A stretch of DNA of 6,358 nt from Propionibacteriaceae bacterium (lineage in GTDB: Bacteria > Actinomycetota > Actinomycetes > Propionibacteriales > Propionibacteriaceae), in NCBI GenBank assembly GCA_031287505.1, contig JAITSW010000165.1, positions 1 to 6,358 of the forward strand, given 5' to 3'. Numbering within the stretch: the first letter of the stretch is position 1; each line of letters starts with the position of its first letter. This document shows positions 1 to 6,358 of this stretch, one piece after another. Under the pieces are notes generated by a model. That model was not told the DNA's origin. It did no database searches and was given only the letters and a program-made list of their open reading frames with translations. The translations under genes were made by a program, and so were the position numbers.

Positions 1-1229
1 CAATACGTGTAGGTAGTTTTGCTGTAGGGGAGAGCAGTTTGCAATACTCCGGGAGCAACATGCGCCACGACCGTGCATTTGCCTTTGGTGTTCTTGATCA
101 ACTCTTTGCCACTCTTGGCATCCACAGTGAACTGAAAACCCCAGCCGTAAATGGAATATATGCCCTCAAAATAGGATTCATTAGACCAGCCGGATTCGGT
201 GGCATCCTCACAGGGTGCTGATTCGATAACCCACTCCCCGGTTAACTCGAAACCGGTTACCTTGGCCAATTTGACGGTGCTCAATTCTTGATCGCCAAGT
301 ATGCACTGTTCTCCAGTTGGAGAATCGCATTCGGGGGCGAGGATGAAAATCGCATTCTCGTGCACCGATATTTCTCCCAGATGCCTAGGATTTATCCCGA
401 GCTCTTTTAGAGAGACTTGGCTGGCTGGTTCAGGGCTCTTGAGATCCATCAAAGCCAGGGACTCACCATCAATTAGGCACACTGCCAGAGCGTCGAGAGT
501 TTCTTTGGCGCACACCCAAGCTCCCACGGTATTCCAAAGTTCGTGCCCGTCTATCGGGTCCAGAGCCTTGATGCTGCTCGTCACATCGCCAATAAGCTCT
601 TGGAAGAGCCAGGCATTATCGGTGGCCGTCATGAAACTTCCAGCTGGGGTGAAATAGCTGGTCTCAGTGCCGTTCTTCCAACTCGGAGTGCCGCCAGAAG
701 CTGTCCGGCTAGGGCTAGGGCTAGCGCTAGGGCTTTCGATAACGGTGGACTGTGTAGGCCCTGGGGATGGGAGCGAACCCTGAGGCCCCCAGGTGAACCA
801 TGCATACGTCCCGCCCGTGATTAGGGCCAGCACCAAGGTGATAATGCCGGTGATCTTTAGCGAACGGTTAGAGCCGGAGTGCTTGGGGGTCTGAACGGCG
901 ATCGGTGTGGTAGCTGGAATAGTCGCAATAGCAGCGTTGACCGGTGCATTGTAAGAGGGTGCGCTGAAGCTTGGCCCGGCCTGAGTTGGCTCGACGAAGG
1001 TGGGTTGCTGCACCCATCCTGGGTCATGGAATTGCGGGTTTGGAGTGGTTGCCGGTCGATCTCCGGCTGTTTCAATCCACTGGATTAGCTCTGGGTAGGC
1101 ATTTGGATGCGCTCCAACGCGAGGACGAAGTGTCGGAAAGGCGGCAGCGATTGCTTGTAAATCGACAGCGCTCGTCTGCGGATTTTCCAATGCCAAAGCG
1201 GCCGCAGCAAAATCTGACACGTTACTCAT
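1..1229 (-). CDS. Partial membrane protein: N-terminal variant leucine-rich-repeat (LRV-like) domain, one TM helix, extracytoplasmic domain with PQQ-propeller-like motifs
   Basis: The reading frame is open for 409 codons and leaves the window at base 1, so the C-terminus is missing. Residues about 4-55 resemble the variant leucine-rich-repeat domain at the N-terminus of many actinobacterial proteins (ENPQTSAVDLQAIAAAFPTL, then HPNAYPELIQWI). A Pro/Ala-rich stretch (60-115) leads through basic residues (KHSGSNRSLK) to one hydrophobic helix at about 126-146, then a Ser/Pro linker (150-180). The rest should lie outside the membrane. It contains two stretches like blade motifs of PQQ-type beta-propellers, ALDPIDGHELW (222-232) and VDAKSGKEL (369-377), and six Cys (240, 251, 301, 309, 340, 385) that could form disulfides. 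I chose ATG 1229 because GGGAAG lies 4 nt upstream and the LRV-like domain begins just after it; in-frame ATGs at 1244 and 1265 are possible. Codon choice (ATA, TTA, CTA, AGG) differs from the guaB genes. Function is unknown; the propeller assignment is tentative. Confidence 0.8.
   Translation of the reverse strand, partial: MSNVSDFAAAALALENPQTSAVDLQAIAAAFPTLRPRVGAHPNAYPELIQWIETAGDRPATTPNPQFHDPGWVQQPTFVEPTQAGPSFSAPSYNAPVNAAIATIPATTPIAVQTPKHSGSNRSLKITGIITLVLALITGGTYAWFTWGPQGSLPSPGPTQSTVIESPSASPSPSRTASGGTPSWKNGTETSYFTPAGSFMTATDNAWLFQELIGDVTSSIKALDPIDGHELWNTVGAWVCAKETLDALAVCLIDGESLALMDLKSPEPASQVSLKELGINPRHLGEISVHENAIFILAPECDSPTGEQCILGDQELSTVKLAKVTGFELTGEWVIESAPCEDATESGWSNESYFEGIYSIYGWGFQFTVDAKSGKELIKNTKGKCTVVAHVAPGVLQTALPYSKTTYTY
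708..734 (-). repeat. Short tandem hexamer repeat encoding a Ser-Pro/Ala linker
   Basis: On the plus strand the hexamer GCTAGS (S = G or C) is repeated four and a half times without interruption. Read on the minus strand it encodes SPSASPSPS (residues 166-174 of the partial membrane protein), within the flexible linker just outside the predicted membrane helix. A six-base unit can gain or lose copies without shifting the frame, so linker length may vary between strains. Confidence 0.75.
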
Positions 1230-1233
1230 GTTA

Positions 1234-1239
1234 CTTCCC
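1234..1239 (-). promoter_or_regulatory. Probable Shine-Dalgarno sequence deciding the start at 1229
   Basis: GGGAAG ends 4 nt before the ATG at 1229. The two in-frame upstream ATGs (1244 and 1265) have no comparable purine-rich block, which favours the downstream start. The spacing is on the short side. Confidence 0.45.
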
Positions 1240-1263
1240 GTCATTTGGCCACTGATGGCGGCC

Positions 1264-1269
1264 ATCTTA
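1264..1269 (-). promoter_or_regulatory. Possible -10 hexamer for the partial membrane protein gene
   Basis: TAAGAT fits the loose TANNNT consensus (4 of 6 with TATAAT) and would give a leader of roughly 28 nt carrying GGGAAG before ATG 1229. No convincing -35 box is seen. The same TAAGATGG octamer precedes the response regulator gene. Weak evidence. Confidence 0.25.
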
Positions 1270-1314
1270 TCGTCGCTGGTTCCCGCAGTGGTAGGTCTTG
1301 GAGGATTGGGCGGT

Positions 1315-1340
1315 GCCTGTCCGGCGGCGGCTGGCCAGGC
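1315..1340 (-). terminator. G+C-rich hairpin between regulator and membrane protein genes
   Basis: GCCTG and CAGGC form 5-bp outer arms, followed after one mismatch by CC/GG pairs, around a loop of about 10 nt. It lies downstream of the response regulator stop and upstream of the next gene. There is no T-run after it, so intrinsic termination is uncertain; U-less hairpins have been proposed for actinobacteria. If it works, the membrane protein gene has its own promoter. Confidence 0.3.
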
Positions 1341-1358
1341 TGAGTGCGGACGCAGGGT

Positions 1359-1376
1359 GCTAGATCCCGGCCTAGC
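1359..1376. repeat. Inverted repeat overlapping the response regulator stop codon
   Basis: Perfect 5-bp arms GCTAG and CTAGC are separated by 8 nt. One arm contains the TAG stop of the response regulator. It could be an operator half-site pair or part of a transcript-end structure together with the hairpin just downstream, but short arms like this also arise by chance. Confidence 0.3.
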
Positions 1377-2046
1377 TCCCGGCTTGGATGAGTCCAGATT
1401 CGTAGGCAAAAATGACAGCTTGCACTCGATCCCGGATGTTCAGTTTGGTGAGGATGTGGTGAACGTGGGTCTTCACCGTGGTCTCGCTCAAGTACAACTC
1501 GTTCGCGATCTCCTGGTTGGAATAGCCGTTCGCAATCCAGACCAACACTTCCCTCTCGCGTTCGCTAAGTGTCTCCAGTCGTGAATCGGTGACGGGCAAG
1601 CTGTGAGTCGCCACGTGCTCGAGAAGTCGTTTAGTGGCGGAGGGTGCGATCACCGAGTCTCCGGTATAGACGGTGCGGATGGCTTCGAGCAGAGCCTCAG
1701 GGTGGGCGTTTTTCAGCAAAAACCCAGATGCTCCGGCGCGAATGGCGTTGAGGAGGTACTCGTCCAGATCGTAGGTGGTGAGCATCACAATGCGAGGAGC
1801 AACTTTGCCGCGCGCATCTGCCTGTGCCAAGATCTGGGCTGCCGCTTCGATGCCGTCCATCTCAGGCATGCGAACATCCATCAGAACAATATCTACCAAG
1901 GTGTGGGTCAAGATTTCGAAGGCTTCTTTGGCGCTGCCTGCCTCTCCAGCCACGACCATGTCGGGCTGTGAGTTGACGACCATAGCCAAGCCACTGCGAA
2001 CCAGCTGTTGGTCGTCGACAAATAGAACTCGAATTGTGTCACTCAT
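1372..2046 (-). CDS. Two-component response regulator, NarL/FixJ (LuxR-type HTH) family
   Basis: This 224-residue protein has the full layout of the family. The receiver domain spans about 5-122, with the acidic pair D11-D12, the phospho-acceptor D57 in VLMDVRMPEMDG, the conserved Thr of MLTT (90-91) and the Lys of LLKN (112). A linker leads to a LuxR-type helix-turn-helix at about 157-215, with TLSEREREVL and the recognition region LSETTVKTHVHHIL. All key residues are present, so it should accept phosphate from a DesK-type kinase and bind DNA, usually as a dimer. The cognate kinase is almost certainly the gene 93 nt upstream on the same strand. The start at 2046 is right for the family, since the receiver begins within four residues. 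It lacks an obvious Shine-Dalgarno sequence; a TAAGAT hexamer sits 8 nt upstream. Target genes cannot be told from the sequence; the adjacent membrane protein gene is a candidate by position. Confidence 0.95.
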   Translation of the reverse strand: MSDTIRVLFVDDQQLVRSGLAMVVNSQPDMVVAGEAGSAKEAFEILTHTLVDIVLMDVRMPEMDGIEAAAQILAQADARGKVAPRIVMLTTYDLDEYLLNAIRAGASGFLLKNAHPEALLEAIRTVYTGDSVIAPSATKRLLEHVATHSLPVTDSRLETLSEREREVLVWIANGYSNQEIANELYLSETTVKTHVHHILTKLNIRDRVQAVIFAYESGLIQAGS

Positions 2047-2054
2047 TTAGAACC

Positions 2055-2060
2055 ATCTTA
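2055..2060 (-). promoter_or_regulatory. Possible -10 hexamer just upstream of the response regulator
   Basis: TAAGAT lies 8 nt before the ATG at 2046, a spacing compatible with a leaderless or nearly leaderless transcript starting inside the kinase-regulator gap. The gap shows no clear ribosome binding site. No -35 box is convincing, so co-transcription from guaB is at least as likely. Confidence 0.25.
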
Positions 2061-2139
2061 CGGCAGCGTCTTGAAGGCGGCGGGTATGTGTCTTCACAGG
2101 CGCGCATCATCAGGCCTACCTCTCCGTCCTCGCTGAGGC

Positions 2140-2931
2140 TTACGGCTCCCAAGGCCCGACGGTGGCATAGGGGATGACGGCGCGCACTCGGAACCCACCG
2201 GTGGCTAGCGGGCCAGCTTCCACCGAACCACCCACGAGGGCAGCCCGCTCATTCATTCCTACCAGGCCTTGGCCAAGACCGTCACTGGTTTTGCTGAGAG
2301 CGCTGCCGCTGTTTGTGATCGTAAGGATCACGTCATCTGCCCCCCAGTTTTCAGTGACAATGACGGATGTTGGGGGCTGAGTGTGTTTGATGACATTCGT
2401 GAGAGCCTCTTGGCAGATTCGGTACAGCGACAGCCCCGAGGTAGAAGGTATGGGTGTGGGGATGCCCAGCCGAATAAAGGACGTAGTCAGGCCGGACTCT
2501 TGGGCTCCCTTTACTAGTGTCTCGATACTTGCCTCATCGGGCATTGGGGCTAGCTCGGCCGCTGATTCTCCTTTGCGCAGCAATCCCAGGATGCGACGGG
2601 TGTCACTCAACGCAGTTCGTCCGGTATCGGAAATACTGTTGAACGCGCGTGTTGCAGCTTGTTCGTCGGCGGCGGCATAGCTACCACCGTCGGCTTGCGC
2701 AATCATGATTGCCAACGAGTGCGCGATCACATCATGCATCTCGCGCAAAATCCGGGTGCGCTCGGACGAGACCGCCAGCTCAATAATCTGCTGACGTTCG
2801 GTCTCAAGGGTGGACGCATGTTCTTCGACCATCTTCTTGCGGGCTCGGTTGGCGCGACACAGAGCAATAACCAAAACCAAGCAAGCGACGGCCAAGACCG
2901 AGCACGCCAAGGACAGGAGTTGGATTCTCAT
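2140..2931 (-). CDS. Sensor histidine kinase, DesK/NarX-like (HisKA_3 plus HATPase_c), short single-TM form
   Basis: This 263-residue kinase should autophosphorylate and pass phosphate to the response regulator encoded next. One hydrophobic helix (about 4-25) is followed by basic residues (RANRARKK) and a probable coiled coil (30-60). The HisKA_3 dimerisation helix carries REMHDVIAHSL with phospho-acceptor H66. The ATPase domain shows the N-box CQEALTNVIKHT (E175, N179) and the G-box GLGQGLVGMNERAALVGG (218-235). Where some relatives have an acidic D-box there is ITNSGS (205-210); N-x-G variants are familiar in this family. Actinobacterial relatives commonly have several membrane helices and about 370-400 residues, so this one is short: it has no extracytoplasmic or cytoplasmic sensor domain. 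The start ATG directly follows the TAG stop of the guaB paralogue in the same frame, with no Shine-Dalgarno sequence, which points to translational coupling. A longer start is excluded by that stop. Confidence 0.92.
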   Translation of the reverse strand: MRIQLLSLACSVLAVACLVLVIALCRANRARKKMVEEHASTLETERQQIIELAVSSERTRILREMHDVIAHSLAIMIAQADGGSYAAADEQAATRAFNSISDTGRTALSDTRRILGLLRKGESAAELAPMPDEASIETLVKGAQESGLTTSFIRLGIPTPIPSTSGLSLYRICQEALTNVIKHTQPPTSVIVTENWGADDVILTITNSGSALSKTSDGLGQGLVGMNERAALVGGSVEAGPLATGGFRVRAVIPYATVGPWEP

Positions 2932-4038
2932 CTATTGATGAACCACCACGCCCACGCGTTGGAATTCTTTAACCTCCGAGTAGCCGGTGGAGGCCAGTGC
3001 CTGTCGCAGGGCGCCAACTAGGTTCATGGTGCCGTCTGGAGTGACGGAGGGGCCGTGCAGTATCTCTTTCAATGAGCCGAGGGCTTCAAAACGGACGCGT
3101 TCGCCACGCGGAAGCGTTGGGTGCCAAGCCTCCGCGCCCCAGTGGTAGCCATGCCCGGGAGCTTCGGCTGCCCTTGCGAGCGGGCTGCCCACCATCACGG
3201 CATCTGCCCCAAGCGCAATTGCCTTGGCGATGTCTCCGGAGTGTCCCAGCGAGCCGTCGGCTATCACATGCACGTAGCGTCCGCCAGATTCGTCGAGATA
3301 GTCACGGCGGGCCTCGGCGACATCTGCCAAAGCCGAAGCCATCGGCACCTCGATACCCAGCACATCGCGTGTGCGGGCAGTTGACCCGCCGCCAAAACCG
3401 ACAAGCACCCCGGCGGCTCCGGTGCGCATCAAGTGCAGGGCGGATTGATAGGTGGCACAGCCGCCCACCAAAACCGGGATATCGAGGTTGTAGATGAAGT
3501 CTTTGAGATTCAGCGGCTCGGCAACCTTCGAGACATGCTCGGCAGAAACCGTGGCACCCCGGATGACAAAGAAATCCACTCCGGCCTTCTCCACCACATC
3601 GCGGAATTCGACGCAGTTTTTTGGGGATAGCGAACCTGCGACCGGGACGTTCGCCGCCCGGATTTCAGCCAACCGCCCAATGATGAGCTCGGCCTTGACC
3701 GGCTCGGCGTAGAGCCGCTGCATCTCTTTCGTCGCCGCCACGGGATCGTCAATATCGGCCAGCGCCGCTAGGAGTGGCTCCGGATCGGCATAGCGCGTCC
3801 ATAGGCCCTCCAAATTGAGCACGCCAAGCCCGCCGAGTTTTCCAAACACAATGGCGGTCAAAGGCGACATCACCGAATCCATCGGGGCGGCAATGATCGG
3901 GAAATCAAAAGTCAGCGCGTCGATCTTCCAGCTCAGGTTAACCTCTTCGACACCTCGGGTGCGGCGGGTGGGCACGATGGCGATATCGTCGAAACCGAAC
4001 ACCGGCAGCGCGCGCTTGGATCGTCCTATTTCAATCAT
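2932..4038 (-). CDS. guaB3: GuaB3-type IMP dehydrogenase-related protein (CBS-less GuaB paralogue)
   Basis: This 368-residue (beta/alpha)8-barrel protein aligns with GuaB from near its N-terminus (FDDIAIVPTRRTRGVEEV) to the conserved C-terminal end (LVGALRQALASTGYSEVKEFQRV), without the two CBS domains. The phosphate-binding region [18 protein letters not shown] (260-277), with D261 matching the IMP-ribose Asp, and VMVGSPLA (281-288) are kept. The catalytic loop is not: GFGGGSTARTR (214-224) aligns without gaps to [11 protein letters not shown] of GuaB and has A221 where GuaB has the nucleophilic Cys. R160 replaces the NAD-contact Asp, and no Arg-Tyr flap pair is visible. The protein may thus bind a purine nucleotide without classic IMPDH chemistry. 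Cyanobacterial GuaB3 has been reported to be active, so family membership alone does not settle this. It follows guaB by 36 nt with AGGA 6 nt before the ATG, and its stop abuts the kinase start. Confidence 0.92.
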   Translation of the reverse strand: MIEIGRSKRALPVFGFDDIAIVPTRRTRGVEEVNLSWKIDALTFDFPIIAAPMDSVMSPLTAIVFGKLGGLGVLNLEGLWTRYADPEPLLAALADIDDPVAATKEMQRLYAEPVKAELIIGRLAEIRAANVPVAGSLSPKNCVEFRDVVEKAGVDFFVIRGATVSAEHVSKVAEPLNLKDFIYNLDIPVLVGGCATYQSALHLMRTGAAGVLVGFGGGSTARTRDVLGIEVPMASALADVAEARRDYLDESGGRYVHVIADGSLGHSGDIAKAIALGADAVMVGSPLARAAEAPGHGYHWGAEAWHPTLPRGERVRFEALGSLKEILHGPSVTPDGTMNLVGALRQALASTGYSEVKEFQRVGVVVHQ

Positions 4039-4044
4039 TTTGAT

Positions 4045-4048
4045 TCCT
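4045..4048 (-). promoter_or_regulatory. guaB3: Shine-Dalgarno sequence of the guaB paralogue
   Basis: AGGA ends 6 nt before the ATG at 4038, inside the 36-nt gap after guaB. It is the clearest ribosome binding site in the window and supports this start and translation from a guaB-led transcript. Confidence 0.65.
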
Positions 4049-4074
4049 AACTGTGCAGATTCCCCACCGGGAGC

Positions 4075-5640
<1,566 letters not shown>

Positions 5641-5693
5641 CTAGCACTCGTCCGACCTATCACGGGATGCTTTTGTGAGTTTGTGTGCGAGGC

Positions 5694-5981
5694 TCAGGCT
5701 TCGTTTTGCTTCTTCGCCGCTTGTTCTTTTTCCCACATATCCAGTTGGGTGTTTAGGGCTTTCATAAGCTCAAATACCTGCGCCGGTGGGATGCGCACCC
5801 GGGAGACCACAGTCGCGTTGTGAACCAAGTCACCCGAGTCCGGATCGGGGACGGGCAGGTTAGCCCAGACAGCGTAATCTAAGACGAAATAGTCATTGGT
5901 GTGCCAGGCTTGGACAAAATCAGCGTAGGACCCAGCTAGCTCGTCAGTGGGCACATTAATCTGGATGCGATGTTCAGTCAT
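5694..5981 (-). CDS. DUF3467 family protein, function unknown
   Basis: This 95-residue soluble protein fits the DUF3467 family in length and in its signature positions: GSYADFVQAWHTNDYFVLDYAV (residues 17-38), an exchangeable middle (PVPDPDSGDLVHN), then ATVVSRVRIPPAQVFELMKAL and a charged helical tail ending EKEQAAKKQNEA. The family has no established biochemical role that I know of; the predicted fold is a small beta-rich domain followed by an amphipathic helix. The start at 5981 has no Shine-Dalgarno sequence but has TAAACT exactly 6 nt upstream, suggesting a leaderless transcript. It lies 63 nt downstream of the chorismate mutase and 95 nt upstream of guaB, which appears to have its own promoter, so a functional link with guaB is not implied. 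Confidence 0.85.
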   Translation of the reverse strand: MTEHRIQINVPTDELAGSYADFVQAWHTNDYFVLDYAVWANLPVPDPDSGDLVHNATVVSRVRIPPAQVFELMKALNTQLDMWEKEQAAKKQNEA

Positions 5982-5987
5982 GGCCTG

Positions 5988-5993
5988 AGTTTA
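5988..5993 (-). promoter_or_regulatory. Possible -10 hexamer for a leaderless DUF3467 transcript
   Basis: TAAACT fits TANNNT and ends 6 nt before the ATG, the arrangement expected when transcription starts at or next to the start codon. No recognisable -35 element is present. Confidence 0.4.
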
Positions 5994-6044
5994 CTCGTTT
6001 CAAAGACGCCACATGAAAGTGGTCACCTCGCTAATGCACTCCGC

Positions 6045-6332
6045 TCATTCTTCAGTCGCTATCGTCTGATGGTGGCGTACCACCTCAGCAACGATAAAGC
6101 CGAGCATTTTCTCGGCAAAGTCTGGGTCTAGGTTGGCGTCGTTCGCGAGCTTGCGCAACCGGGTGATCTGCTCTTCTTCGCGCTCTGGGTCTGCCGGGGG
6201 TAGCTGGAGGCGTTTTTTCAGATAGCCAACCTGTTGGGTGATCTTGAATCGTTCAGCCATCAAGCAGATCAGCGCGGTATCGAGATTGTCGATGGACGCT
6301 CGCAGCTTGGCAAGCTCAGGGTCAACGCTCAT
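6045..6332 (-). CDS. Chorismate mutase, AroQ-type, stand-alone
   Basis: This enzyme converts chorismate to prephenate, the branch to phenylalanine and tyrosine. The 95-residue all-helical protein matches the length of the AroQ chorismate mutase domain of the E. coli P-protein, and the catalytic residues fall at the same numbers: R11 (LRASID), R28 (AERFK), K39 (GYLKK), and D48, R51 and E52 in ADPEREEE. The residue matching E. coli Gln88 lies in VVRHHQTI (86-91 area; His or Gln, exact alignment uncertain). It is not fused to prephenate dehydratase, dehydrogenase or DAHP synthase and has no signal peptide, so it should act in the cytoplasm as a dimer, possibly with DAHP synthase as in some actinobacteria (inference). 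The start at 6332 has TAGACT 6 nt upstream and no Shine-Dalgarno sequence. The gene is complete, ending just inside the right edge of the window. Confidence 0.93.
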   Translation of the reverse strand: MSVDPELAKLRASIDNLDTALICLMAERFKITQQVGYLKKRLQLPPADPEREEEQITRLRKLANDANLDPDFAEKMLGFIVAEVVRHHQTIATEE

Positions 6333-6338
6333 GCGGCA

Positions 6339-6344
6339 AGTCTA
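6339..6344 (-). promoter_or_regulatory. Possible -10 hexamer for a leaderless chorismate mutase transcript
   Basis: TAGACT fits TANNNT and ends 6 nt before the ATG at 6332, the same spacing as at the DUF3467 gene. The -35 region lies beyond the window edge. Confidence 0.4.
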
Positions 6345-6358
6345 GGCGATGGCTTACC

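Noticed and set aside
301..657. Plus-strand open frame of 118 codons and other plus-strand frames at the left end
   Set aside because: They are antisense to the continuous 409-codon minus-strand frame with clear domain structure; no family is recognisable and no ribosome binding site supports them.
857..1075. Minus-strand open frame of 72 codons
   Set aside because: It is an out-of-frame shadow within the partial membrane protein gene; the other minus frame continues through it with LRV-like and membrane segments.
2047..2139. Small RNA or hairpin in the kinase-regulator gap
   Set aside because: The best pairing found is TGAAG with CTTCA around a 15-nt loop; no stable structure or terminator is evident, so it was left unannotated apart from the weak -10.
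6009..6022. Short inverted repeat CCACTTTCATGTGG as terminator after chorismate mutase
   Set aside because: The stem is only 4 bp with a 6-nt loop and no T-run; too weak to call.

Overview
The window looks like a piece of an actinobacterial (Actinomycetota) chromosome of moderate G+C. The evidence is a guaB gene followed head-to-tail by its CBS-less paralogue of the GuaB3 type, a DesK/NarL-type two-component pair of actinobacterial flavour, a DUF3467 protein, and an N-terminal variant leucine-rich-repeat domain typical of actinobacterial membrane proteins. I cannot place it to genus. No mobile element, CRISPR array, tRNA or rRNA is visible.

All six supported genes lie on the minus strand, so the biological order runs from right to left: a stand-alone AroQ-type chorismate mutase (6332-6045); a small DUF3467 protein (5981-5694); GuaB, the IMP dehydrogenase (5598-4075); the GuaB3-type paralogue (4038-2932); a short membrane histidine kinase (2931-2140); a NarL/LuxR-type response regulator (2046-1372); and the first 409 residues of a membrane protein that runs off the left edge (1229-1). 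No gene-free stretch exceeds 300 bases. The largest gaps are about 142 nt before the partial gene, 95 nt before guaB and 93 nt between kinase and regulator.

The core is a probable guaB-guaB3-kinase-regulator transcription unit. guaB and guaB3 are 36 nt apart with a good Shine-Dalgarno sequence before guaB3. The guaB3 stop is fused to the kinase start (TAG immediately followed by ATG, in the same frame). The kinase has one membrane helix and no recognisable sensor domain. GuaB makes XMP for guanine nucleotide synthesis. The paralogue carries Ala where GuaB has its catalytic Cys and lacks the CBS module. Linking a signalling pair to guanine nucleotide genes is the most interesting aspect of the window. 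The neighbouring partial protein has a cytoplasmic LRV-like domain, one membrane helix, a Ser/Pro linker and a Cys-containing extracytoplasmic part; it could be a target or partner of the pair, but this is inference from position only.

Several starts have a TANNNT hexamer 6 to 8 nt upstream and no good ribosome binding site, suggesting leaderless transcripts for the small genes. The membrane protein gene has visibly more A/T-rich and rare-looking codons than the guaB genes.
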